Assembly (NCBI GenBank): GCA_002354035.1
Contig: DEKU01000063.1
Span: 203 to 50,155 of the forward strand
Origin: Bacteroidales bacterium UBA2714
GTDB taxonomy: Bacteria > Bacteroidota > Bacteroidia > Bacteroidales > P3
Length of the DNA stretch: 49,953 nucleotides
Direction: 5' to 3'
The notes beneath the pieces are model-generated. The model was not told the DNA's origin. It saw only the letters and a program-made list of their open reading frames with translations, and ran no database searches. Below are positions 35,201-41,282 of the stretch, piece by piece. The translations under genes and the position numbers were made by a program. The first letter of the stretch is position 1. Every line of letters begins with the position of its first letter.

Positions 35201-35536
35201 TCGCTCTTCGGCTGCAAAAGCAATGGCACCACCCTCAACACCAACTCCATCCAGTTTGCCGTCGACCACATTGCCGCCCACGGAGGCGGCACACTCCTCT
35301 TCGAAGTGGGGCGCTACCTGACGGGCACCATCTACCTGCCCCCCTCCGTCCACATCCACCTCAACGAGGGGGCCATCCTTGTCGGCTCCCCCAACCTTTA
35401 CGACTACGACACCGACTCGCAAGGCCGCCACAACCTCCTGATCTACTCAGCCCCACCCGAACATAATACACCCATGGGTCTTGGCTGCATCGAACTGCCC
35501 CAAAACCTCAATGTCCACGCTCTCCGTGTTGAATAA
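32234..35536 (+). CDS. GH29 alpha-L-fucosidase fused to a GH28-like pectinase module
   Basis: An 1,100-residue secreted or lipid-anchored protein (hydrophobic start, possible lipobox L-C-G-C18). Residues ~25-345 form a GH29 fucosidase: F-G-P-N-T-F, T-A-K-H-H-D-G-F-C-L-W, and nucleophile D183 in W-F-D183-G. Residues ~350-470 resemble an F5/8 type C (CBM32) module. Residues ~485-935 form a right-handed beta-helix of the GH28/Pectate_lyase_3 type, opening F-G-A-V-G-D-G with N-N-D-G-L-D and D-A-A-D-D-A downstream. Residues ~985-1100 start a second copy of that helix opening and stop after ~100 residues. Fucosidase and polygalacturonase-like activities together suggest pectin (for example RG-II or RG-I side chains), by inference. 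ATG at 32234 was chosen for the signal peptide. Confidence 0.85.
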   Translation: MSKHLYPIIASILLLCGCASVKPPSPYGPCPTEAQVRWQRMEMNMFCHFGPNTFSGREWGEGSEPEDMFCPTALDCLQWARTAKASGMKGIIITAKHHDGFCLWPNPVSDHTVAQSQWRGGKGDVLQELSEACQSEGIGMGVYISPWDRNAPTYGTPAYNETFRQTLQHALSHYGPIFEQWFDGANGEGPNGRKQQYDWPLFNSTVATLQPQALVFSDVGPGCRWVGNEAGECGETCWSTLDTAGFTPGAGAPPQSTLNQGNPHGQAWIPAETDVSIRPGWFFHADQQPKSLQELLKIYYTSVGRNSLLLLNVPPDTRGLIPAADSLRLMEFRSALDSIFHHNLALQATITASHCRGSQFAPQNVVDTHYHTYWAVPDSCHTPVLCLDFPHAVTFNRILLQEYIPLGQRVERFRVEAYHPDRGWLTIGRATTIGYKRILRVSQCTTQRLRVVIESAAACPVINGLGLYQDNILHESTSLPQGDTINVGHFGAVGDGVTLNTRPLQAAIDSAAARHVRTGRATVVQIPRGQFVTGSLYLKTGVTLHIDSGAVLLGSLNPLDYVKDPVCRWTALLFAIGQHHIGLSGTGTIDCRGWQVANNTVDLIHLGLIQDPLKYDRPNEGNRPEIIHFRQCHNVTLHGITLRNPASWCQQYDQCENLLIEGITVDAKCYWNNDGLDIVDCRNVVVRNCNIDAADDAYCFKSHSTQGISENVLVENCIGRSSANGIKFGTVTRGTFRHFRFRNILIHDTYRSALTIASVDGAIIEDVTVDSLRSLNTGNPLFLRLASRNKATGHHPRLRDITIKNLYAEVPYSKPDAGYPYEGPVEDQPRNISPSIIAGTPGLRISNITLQNIELVYPGLADTNYAYRGTSPAELAAIPEHERRYPEFSMWKELPAWGLYLRHADSVTLSNVTFRLLHPDYRPAIVADDADRLTLIGTTAPAPMVANNISHLKLSRSHITTRRQSTAPTLPPPPLAEPQDTLPQPIYRASLFGCKSNGTTLNTNSIQFAVDHIAAHGGGTLLFEVGRYLTGTIYLPPSVHIHLNEGAILVGSPNLYDYDTDSQGRHNLLIYSAPPEHNTPMGLGCIELPQNLNVHALRVE

Positions 35537-35546
35537 TAATACGATT

Positions 35547-35640
35547 AGCCTCGGAGAGGCTTAATTTCGATAACACCGTACAAGCGTAGCGCAGTGCGGT
35601 GGTCGAAAACCTGCACACCGCCTGCGTCTCGGAGAGACGC
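35547..35640. repeat. Paired CTC-GGA-GAG hairpins in a structured spacer
   Basis: Two hairpins with the same core CTC-GGA-GAG: 35547-35561 (6-bp stem) and 35624-35640 (7-bp stem). Between them is a third possible stem, GCGGTG at 35596-35601 with CACCGC at 35616-35621. The element lies between two convergent genes and has no T run. It could be a REP-type palindromic repeat or a bidirectional terminator region. Confidence 0.5.
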
Positions 35641-35674
35641 GACATAGTGCACATGCCAATTGCGTACTACGATA

Positions 35675-36475
35675 CTAACCTCCCGTAGTGGGCGCCAGGC
35701 GGAGCAAGGGCTGGCCATCAGAGTCTATCCGCTCGGCCCTCACACCGAACACCGTCCTGATATTCTCCGGCGTCAGGCCTTCGGCTATGGCACCTTGGAA
35801 GAGCACCCCGCCACGATGCAGCAGCAACAGCTTGTCGCAATAGCGCAGCGCCATATTCAAGTCATGCACCACCAGCAGGATAGTCTTCCCCTCCTCGTGG
35901 TTCACCCGCCGCAGCAACTCCAGAATCTCAAACTGATGGGCAATATCAAGATTCGAGATAGGCTCGTCCAGCAACATCACCGGCGTGCGCTGAGCCAACG
36001 CCCGCGCCAGCATCACCCGCTGCAACTCGCCGCCACTCATCTCACCCGGCATCGCAAAACGCAGATGCCACGTATTCGTCTGCCGCATGCACTCCTCTAC
36101 AATGTGCCAATCCTCCTCCGACTCGTTCTGTAACCGCCGCTGATACGGGTTGCGCCCCATCAGCACCGTCTCGAAAGCCGAAAACTCAAAGTCCGTCTGA
36201 GGCTGCTGCCTCACAAAAGCCATACGCTGGGCCAACTCGCGTGCCGCGAAATGCCTCACATCGCGCCCCTCCACAGTCACACTCCCCGTCTGCGGAGCCA
36301 GCATCCCTGCCACCAACCGCAACAACGTCGTCTTTCCACATCCGTTCGCACCCATCACAGCATAAAACCCACCCCGCTCAAACCGCGCATCCACATGCTC
36401 AAGCACAGGCCGCACCCGCCCGCGGTCGGCACCCCGACCTCCAAAACCATACGTCACATCACGCAGCACAATCAT
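35675..36475 (-). CDS. FecE/BtuD-type ABC transporter ATP-binding protein (iron-siderophore, heme or cobalamin)
   Basis: ATPase of an importer for iron complexes, heme or vitamin B12. The 266 residues have Walker A (G-A-N-G-C-G-K-T-T), signature M-S-G-G-E-L-Q-R-V, Walker B (V-M-L-L-D-E-P-I-S-N-L-D) and the H-loop in L-V-V-H-D-L-N. It follows the permease gene on the minus strand with a 67-bp gap, the usual FecCD-FecE order. No periplasmic binding protein or TonB receptor lies nearby, so the substrate is undetermined. No riboswitch is seen upstream. Confidence 0.9.
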   Translation of the reverse strand: MIVLRDVTYGFGGRGADRGRVRPVLEHVDARFERGGFYAVMGANGCGKTTLLRLVAGMLAPQTGSVTVEGRDVRHFAARELAQRMAFVRQQPQTDFEFSAFETVLMGRNPYQRRLQNESEEDWHIVEECMRQTNTWHLRFAMPGEMSGGELQRVMLARALAQRTPVMLLDEPISNLDIAHQFEILELLRRVNHEEGKTILLVVHDLNMALRYCDKLLLLHRGGVLFQGAIAEGLTPENIRTVFGVRAERIDSDGQPLLRLAPTTGG

Positions 36476-36496
36476 AGATAGATAGATTTTGGGATT

Positions 36497-36548
36497 GTTT
36501 GATTAGCACATTCAAAATGTCTTGATTCACACATTAACACATTCAAAA
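36497..36548. repeat. Simple repeats between permease and ATPase genes
   Basis: ACACATT and CATTCAAAAT words repeated in the 67-bp gap, similar in type to those at 31624-31692, plus a TAGA repeat just before at 36476-36487. Confidence 0.4.
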
Positions 36549-37520
36549 TCTCCGTTTATTTCTATATAGCAAGTAGATAAACAACGGCGCACCCGCCAGC
36601 GAAGTCAAACTGCCCACAGGCAGCTCGGCGGGCATCAGCACCGTCCGGGCCAGCGTGTCGCACACCAGCAGGAACAGCCCGCCGGCAAAGATGGAACACG
36701 GAACCACACGCCTGTTATCCGAACCCACCACCAACCGCACACAATGTGGCACCACAAGCCCCACAAAACCTATCACACCGCACGCCGCCACGCAGAACGC
36801 CACCATCAACGTAGTGGCAACCAACAGCACCCTCTTCACCTTCTCCACCTCCACACCCAGGCTCTGGGCCGTCTCGCTCCCAGTCAGCAGCAGATTCAGA
36901 TCACGACAATATAACAGAACCAGCAGCACACCCGCCACCACCACCGGACCCACAATGGCCACATCCGTCCACGACGCCGAAGCAAAACTGCCCATCGTCC
37001 AGAAAATAATACTGTCCATCTTGTCCTGCCGCAGCACCATCAAGAACGAAATCACCGCCGACATCAGGAACGTAATGCACACACCCGTCAACAACAGCGT
37101 GGTCGTATGCATCCGGTTGCCCGTCGAGGCTATGCGGTAAATTGCCGCCACCGTCAGCAGCCCTGTCAACAAGGCGCAGCCTCCCACTCCCACTCTGAAA
37201 GCCTCCAGCCCCAGCACAATAGCCACCGCAGCGCCCAACGAAGCACCTGACGACACACCCAGCACATAAGGGTCCGTCAACGCATTGCGGAACACCGACT
37301 GATACACCGCGCCGCAAACCGACAGCCCCATACCCACCAGCACCGCAAGCACCACCCTGGGCGCTCGCAGATTCAGGAATATAGACGACTGCCACAACTC
37401 TCCCCATCCGAACCGCACCACACCCACCATCGAACACACCACCATTGCGCCAACCAGCACCAATGCCAGCACAGCCACGGCCATCCATCCCCTGCGGTCA
37501 AACCTGCCTCGCTCCATCAC
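36543..37520 (-). CDS. FecCD-type ABC transporter permease
   Basis: Membrane subunit of the importer served by the adjacent ATPase. The 325 residues have about nine or ten hydrophobic helices and the family motifs G-V-S-S-G-A-S-L-G-A-A and F-V-G-L-V-V-P-H-C-V-R-L-V-V-G-S-D-N, which contacts the ATPase. It starts 4 bp after the end of dapB, so the two are cotranscribed. That neighbour has no metabolic link to metal uptake. Confidence 0.92.
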   Translation of the reverse strand: MMERGRFDRRGWMAVAVLALVLVGAMVVCSMVGVVRFGWGELWQSSIFLNLRAPRVVLAVLVGMGLSVCGAVYQSVFRNALTDPYVLGVSSGASLGAAVAIVLGLEAFRVGVGGCALLTGLLTVAAIYRIASTGNRMHTTTLLLTGVCITFLMSAVISFLMVLRQDKMDSIIFWTMGSFASASWTDVAIVGPVVVAGVLLVLLYCRDLNLLLTGSETAQSLGVEVEKVKRVLLVATTLMVAFCVAACGVIGFVGLVVPHCVRLVVGSDNRRVVPCSIFAGGLFLLVCDTLARTVLMPAELPVGSLTSLAGAPLFIYLLYRNKRRF

Positions 37521-37524
37521 ACCC

Positions 37525-38253
37525 TCAACACTGGTCTAACATCTCGCGCATCGTATAATACCCTTTGCGGCCCTCCAGAAACTCAGCCGCCAGCACCGCA
37601 CCTACCGCCAGTCCACGACGGCTCTTGGCCTCATGCCTCAGCGTGATGCGGTCAATATCGCTGTCATACACCACCTCGTGTACACCCGGCACCTCACCCT
37701 CGCGCACCGACACAATAGGAACCTCATCTTTATCAGCCTTCTTCCCCTCACGCAACAGACACCAGTCGTTCTTCCCGTCCAGCTCATCGATAATATCGCG
37801 GGCCAGGGCGATAGCCGTGCCGCTCGGCGCGTCGAGCTTATGCACATGGTGTATCTCTGTAATCCCCACCCCGTACTCACCACGGCCATTCATCAATTGA
37901 GCCAACCGCCGGTTCAAGTCGAACACAATATTCATGCCGATGCTGAAATTCGAAGCCACAAAGAGCGACTTGCCACGCTGCTCGCAGTCGTGCACCACAC
38001 TCTCCAGCTGGTCGTACCATCCCGTGGTGCCGACCACCACCGGCAGGTCAAGGTCAAAACAACGCATGATGTTGCTCACCGCCGTGGCGGGAGTGGAGAA
38101 ATCCACAGCCATATCGCAACCCCTGAGAGCCTCGACGCTGGCCATCCAGTCATCCTCATCGTCGATGGTCACACCCACCGTGTGACCCCTTTCGCAGGCA
38201 ATAGCCTCAATGGCCTTGCCCATCTTTCCATATCCTAAAAGAGCTAATTTCAT
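37525..38253 (-). CDS. dapB: 4-hydroxy-tetrahydrodipicolinate reductase
   Basis: Reduces the product of DapA on the route to diaminopimelate and lysine, needed for peptidoglycan. The 242 residues have the N-terminal Rossmann motif G-Y-G-K-M-G and the substrate motif H-K-L-D-A-P-S-G-T-A preceded by E-I-H-H. The protein is shorter than E. coli DapB, as usual in Bacteroidetes. It leads a minus-strand run with the FecCD-type permease and ATPase. Confidence 0.95.
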   Translation of the reverse strand: MKLALLGYGKMGKAIEAIACERGHTVGVTIDDEDDWMASVEALRGCDMAVDFSTPATAVSNIMRCFDLDLPVVVGTTGWYDQLESVVHDCEQRGKSLFVASNFSIGMNIVFDLNRRLAQLMNGRGEYGVGITEIHHVHKLDAPSGTAIALARDIIDELDGKNDWCLLREGKKADKDEVPIVSVREGEVPGVHEVVYDSDIDRITLRHEAKSRRGLAVGAVLAAEFLEGRKGYYTMREMLDQC

Positions 38254-38321
38254 AGATTATATTTATTATTTATAACGGACATATAGGCGGAATATTGCAT
38301 CCGGAGGCGGTCCCGGCCAGT

Positions 38322-38363
38322 AAAAAAGCCCAGCGGCCTCAGCGAACATGCTGAGGCCGCTGG
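38322..38363 (-). terminator. Terminator of the tRNA-Ala transcript
   Basis: Perfect 14-bp stem (38330-38343 with 38350-38363), GAACAT loop; on the minus strand it is followed by a run of six T. It lies about 75 bp after the tRNA genes. Confidence 0.9.
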
Positions 38364-38437
38364 TTTAGCCTGTCACAAAAATCAGTCTTGAGCCCACGCA
38401 CAACTCCCTTCACTACCTCTTCAAGACTCATCTGTTG

Positions 38438-38510
38438 TGGAGTATACGGGAGTCGAACCCGTTACCTTTTGATTGCGAACCAAATGCTCTACCAAATGAG
38501 CTAATACCCC
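38438..38510 (-). tRNA. tRNA-Ala (anticodon CGC)
   Basis: A 73-nt cloverleaf on the minus strand with acceptor GGGGUAU paired to AUACUCC, giving the G3-U70 pair that identifies alanine tRNAs. The D arm is AGCUC...GAGC. The anticodon loop UUCGCAA gives CGC (reads GCG). The T arm has GGUUCGACUCC. CCA is not encoded. It is the second tRNA of a two-gene transcript. Confidence 0.88.
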
Positions 38511-38551
38511 TCTCTAACAAAAGAGGGCCGTGTTTTTTACGACCCTCTTTG

Positions 38552-38625
38552 TGGAGTATATCGGAGTCGAACCGATGACCTTTTGACTGCCAGTCAAACG
38601 CTCTAGCCACCTGAGCTAATACCCC
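38552..38625 (-). tRNA. tRNA-Ala (anticodon GGC)
   Basis: A 74-nt cloverleaf on the minus strand with the same acceptor stem and G3-U70 pair. The anticodon loop CUGGCAG gives GGC (reads GCC/GCU). CCA is not encoded. A 41-bp spacer containing an imperfect AGAGGG/CCCTCT hairpin separates it from the next tRNA. Confidence 0.92.
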
Positions 38626-38648
38626 TTTGTTTCTCTCGAAATCGGGTG

Positions 38649-38680
38649 CAAAGGTACAACCTTTTTTCGAACTGACCAAA
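38649..38680 (-). promoter_or_regulatory. Promoter of the tRNA-Ala operon (TTTG-N20-TACCTTTG)
   Basis: On the minus strand, TTTG at 38677-38680 and TACCTTTG at 38649-38656 with a 20-bp spacer, ending about 23 bp before the first tRNA. Both elements are at consensus distance. Confidence 0.8.
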
Positions 38681-39023
38681 TTTTTTTTTCTTTTCATTGA
38701 TAATCAATGCTGTTTATTTCGAATATGGTGCTGCAAAATGGCTTTTTTGGGGCATTTTTATGGCTTTTTTGGGGGGGGTGTTTGCATGGTATGAAAAGGG
38801 TATTTTGGGGTGCAGGGACCACCGGCTGCCGAAAGTGACTGGGCAGAAAGCTGATACAATCATCGTACATTTATATATCCACTATTTATTTTGCATTTTA
38901 TTTCTTGGCAAGAAATAAAGAGGTGACCAAGAGTGGAAGAAATGGTGGAGAAGGATGGGAGCGGCACCCTTGTGGGAGGGAGGGCCGGAGCCGGACGGGA
39001 AGACGGGAGGGAGTGTGCAGAAA
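38681..39023. other. Gene-free stretch
   Basis: No convincing gene. It contains AT-rich sequence, a T-rich run and a G8 tract at 38771-38778, and small open frames without coding character. The peptidase gene ends downstream at 39106. Confidence 0.6.
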
Positions 39024-39072
39024 GGTGGTACCCGGAGTGTGGCAGAAAGTTGGCCACACTCCGGGTACCGCC
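39024..39072 (-). terminator. Long hairpin after the S46 peptidase gene
   Basis: Stem of 20 bp with one G-T pair (39024-39043 with 39053-39072) and a 9-base loop, 34 bp past the peptidase stop on the minus strand. There is no T run after it, so it may protect the mRNA end rather than terminate transcription. Confidence 0.6.
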
Positions 39073-39105
39073 TGAGACCGGCAACTGGCGGTTGCCGATG
39101 GGGGA

Positions 39106-41244
39106 TTATTTGACGAGAGTCATCTCGTCGATAAGATGCTTGGCCCCGGCAAACTTGTCGATGATAAAGAGACAGTAGCGGATGTCGAGGCTGATGTTGC
39201 GGCAGTAGGCGGGGTCGAAGAGGAGGTCGCTCATGGTGCCTTCCCAGCAGCGGTCGAAGTTGATGCCGATCAGCTGGCCATCGGCGTTGAGGACGGGGCT
39301 GCCGCTGTTGCCGCCGGTGGTGTGGTTGGTGGCTATGAAGGCTACAGGCATTTCGCCTTTGGAGTTGGCATAGGGGCCGAAATCGCGGGTGTTGTAGAGC
39401 TCCTTGAGGCGGGGTTCAACAACGTAGTCGTAGATGTCGGGGTTTTCCTTTTCGATAATGCCCTCGAGAGTGGTGTAGGGGGTGTAGTAGACGGCATCTT
39501 TGGGGGCGAAGCCTTGCACATGGCCGTAGGCAACACGGAGGGTGAGGTTGGCGTCGGGGAAGAAGTTAGAGTCGGGGTATTGCTGCATCATGCCACGCAC
39601 GTAGGTGCGCATAAGGCGGTTGATTTCGCGGCGGTTGACGTCGTAGTCGGTTTCTTTGTCGGGGGTGTAGGCATAGGTGTAGGCAATGTTGAAGAGGTCG
39701 ACGGCGGGGTCGGCACCTTCGAGGACTTTCATCCAGTCCTTGGCTTTGTATTTCTTGAGGAACTTGTCGTACTTGGCTTTGTTGTTGAGCATCGACTTGT
39801 CGTAGATGTTTTCGAGCATTTTCTGCACCCCGGCCTCGTCCTTGCCTTTCTTGTCGAGATAGGGGGCGTAGCCAGCACGCCACATGTAGAGGAAGGTTTC
39901 GACGAAGATGGCGCGGTCGACGGGCGAGTGGAGTTCGAAGTCGGAGAAATATTTCTCGTTGGCGGCGATGAGTTTGTCGCATTCGATGCGGGCGGCACTG
40001 TCGTCGGTGGTGGTGGTACGGGCCATGCTGTAGAGCTTATAGGCGCGGTTCATGAAGTCGGAGGCCATGACGGCTTCGTTGAAGTAGGTCCACTCGAGCT
40101 CGATGGGGCGGTTGCGGTCGTAGGCGCGGCCCATGTCGCGGAGGACGTTTTTGTACTCAGGACGTTTGTCGGCCCAGGCCTGGAAGGAGGCCTCCTGGGC
40201 TTTTTTCTGCTCGACGCCTTTGAGGCGCTGGATGCCGAGGGTTTCGCCCTGCCATTTTTTCCAGCCGTTGGCGATGGAGGCCACCTTGGAGGCATATTTG
40301 AGGCGCTGGGCGGGCGACTGGTTCATGGCGGCGTTGTAGTGGCGCAGACGGATGTCGCGCAGGGCTATGCGGACGGGGTTTTCCTGCAGGGCCTGGAGGT
40401 CAACCTGCTGGTGGGTGACGTAGCGCTGGGTGCTGCCGGGATAGCCGAAGACAAAGGTGAAGTCGCCTTCGTCCACACCTTTCAGGGAGATGTCGAGGTG
40501 TTTGAGGGGTTTGTAGGGCACGTTGGTTTTGGAATATGTGGCGGGTTTGCCGTCACGACCCACATAGACACGGAACATGGAGAAGTCGCCTGTGTGGCGG
40601 GGCCACATCCAGTTGTCGGTGTCGCCGCCGAATTTGCCTATGTTGCTTGGGGGTGCACCCACGAGGCGGACATCGGTGAAGACCTCGTTGATGTACATGA
40701 AGTACTGGTTGCCGTAGTAGAAGGGTTTGATGACGGCTTTGTAGTGAGTGCCGGCGACGGCCTCGACGGAGAGGATGGCAATGTTTTGCTTGACGATGCG
40801 TTCGCGTTCGGCCTCGGGGGTTTTGTCGTCGATGCCGTCAAGGACGCGGTTGGTGACATCCTCCATGCGGACGAGGCGTGTGGCGGTGAGGCCGCGGCAG
40901 GGGATTTCCTGGCTGCGGTCCATGGCCCAGAAGCCGTGGGTGAGGTAGTCGTGCTCGACGGTGCTGTTGCTGGTGATGTAATAGTAGCCGCAGTGGTGGT
41001 TGGTGAGGAAGAGGCCTTGGTCGGAGACGAACTCGCCGGTGCAGCCCTGGTTGAAGAGGATAACGGCGTCTTTGAGACAGGCGTTGTTGATGTCGTAGAT
41101 GTCTTGGGCGGTGATGTGCATACCAGCCCGTTGCATGGCGGCCTGGTTTTTACCCAGGAGCATGGGAATCCACATGCCCTCGTCGGCAAAGGCCATGGGG
41201 GCGAGGAGGATGATGGATGCGATAAGGGATAAGGTTTTTTTCAT
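39106..41244 (-). CDS. S46 family dipeptidyl-peptidase, DPP11-like (Asp/Glu-specific)
   Basis: Serine exopeptidase of family S46, found in the periplasm or outer envelope of Bacteroidetes, that releases dipeptides from peptides. The 712 residues have a signal peptide (cleavage after A-F-A), the catalytic His in T-N-H-H84-C-G and the catalytic Ser in G-G-N-S647-G-S-P-V. Eighteen residues after that Ser is R665 (I-N-F-D-R). In Porphyromonas gingivalis the same position is Arg673 in DPP11 and Gly in DPP7, and Arg sets the preference for acidic P1 residues. DPP11 specificity is therefore predicted. It follows the HEFGH peptidase gene by 38 bp on the same strand. Confidence 0.93.
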   Translation of the reverse strand: MKKTLSLIASIILLAPMAFADEGMWIPMLLGKNQAAMQRAGMHITAQDIYDINNACLKDAVILFNQGCTGEFVSDQGLFLTNHHCGYYYITSNSTVEHDYLTHGFWAMDRSQEIPCRGLTATRLVRMEDVTNRVLDGIDDKTPEAERERIVKQNIAILSVEAVAGTHYKAVIKPFYYGNQYFMYINEVFTDVRLVGAPPSNIGKFGGDTDNWMWPRHTGDFSMFRVYVGRDGKPATYSKTNVPYKPLKHLDISLKGVDEGDFTFVFGYPGSTQRYVTHQQVDLQALQENPVRIALRDIRLRHYNAAMNQSPAQRLKYASKVASIANGWKKWQGETLGIQRLKGVEQKKAQEASFQAWADKRPEYKNVLRDMGRAYDRNRPIELEWTYFNEAVMASDFMNRAYKLYSMARTTTTDDSAARIECDKLIAANEKYFSDFELHSPVDRAIFVETFLYMWRAGYAPYLDKKGKDEAGVQKMLENIYDKSMLNNKAKYDKFLKKYKAKDWMKVLEGADPAVDLFNIAYTYAYTPDKETDYDVNRREINRLMRTYVRGMMQQYPDSNFFPDANLTLRVAYGHVQGFAPKDAVYYTPYTTLEGIIEKENPDIYDYVVEPRLKELYNTRDFGPYANSKGEMPVAFIATNHTTGGNSGSPVLNADGQLIGINFDRCWEGTMSDLLFDPAYCRNISLDIRYCLFIIDKFAGAKHLIDEMTLVK

Positions 41245-41282
41245 GGGGTTTATAAAGTTTAAAGTTTATCGGATTGAGGGTG

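Noticed and set aside
35536..35675. A tRNA or riboswitch in the spacer before the iron/B12 importer
   Set aside because: The spacer is downstream of both flanking genes, so it cannot be a leader riboswitch for the importer. No cloverleaf forms.
38697..38918. 73-codon ORF with hydrophobic stretch and a G8 tract (38771-38778)
   Set aside because: The translation has no recognisable family, lies in a low-complexity region, and has no promoter in the right place. The G8 tract here is not within a supported gene.
39136..41232. Open frame of 698 codons on the plus strand opposite the S46 peptidase
   Set aside because: Shadow frame; composition is Gly/Val/Asp-rich and no domain is visible.
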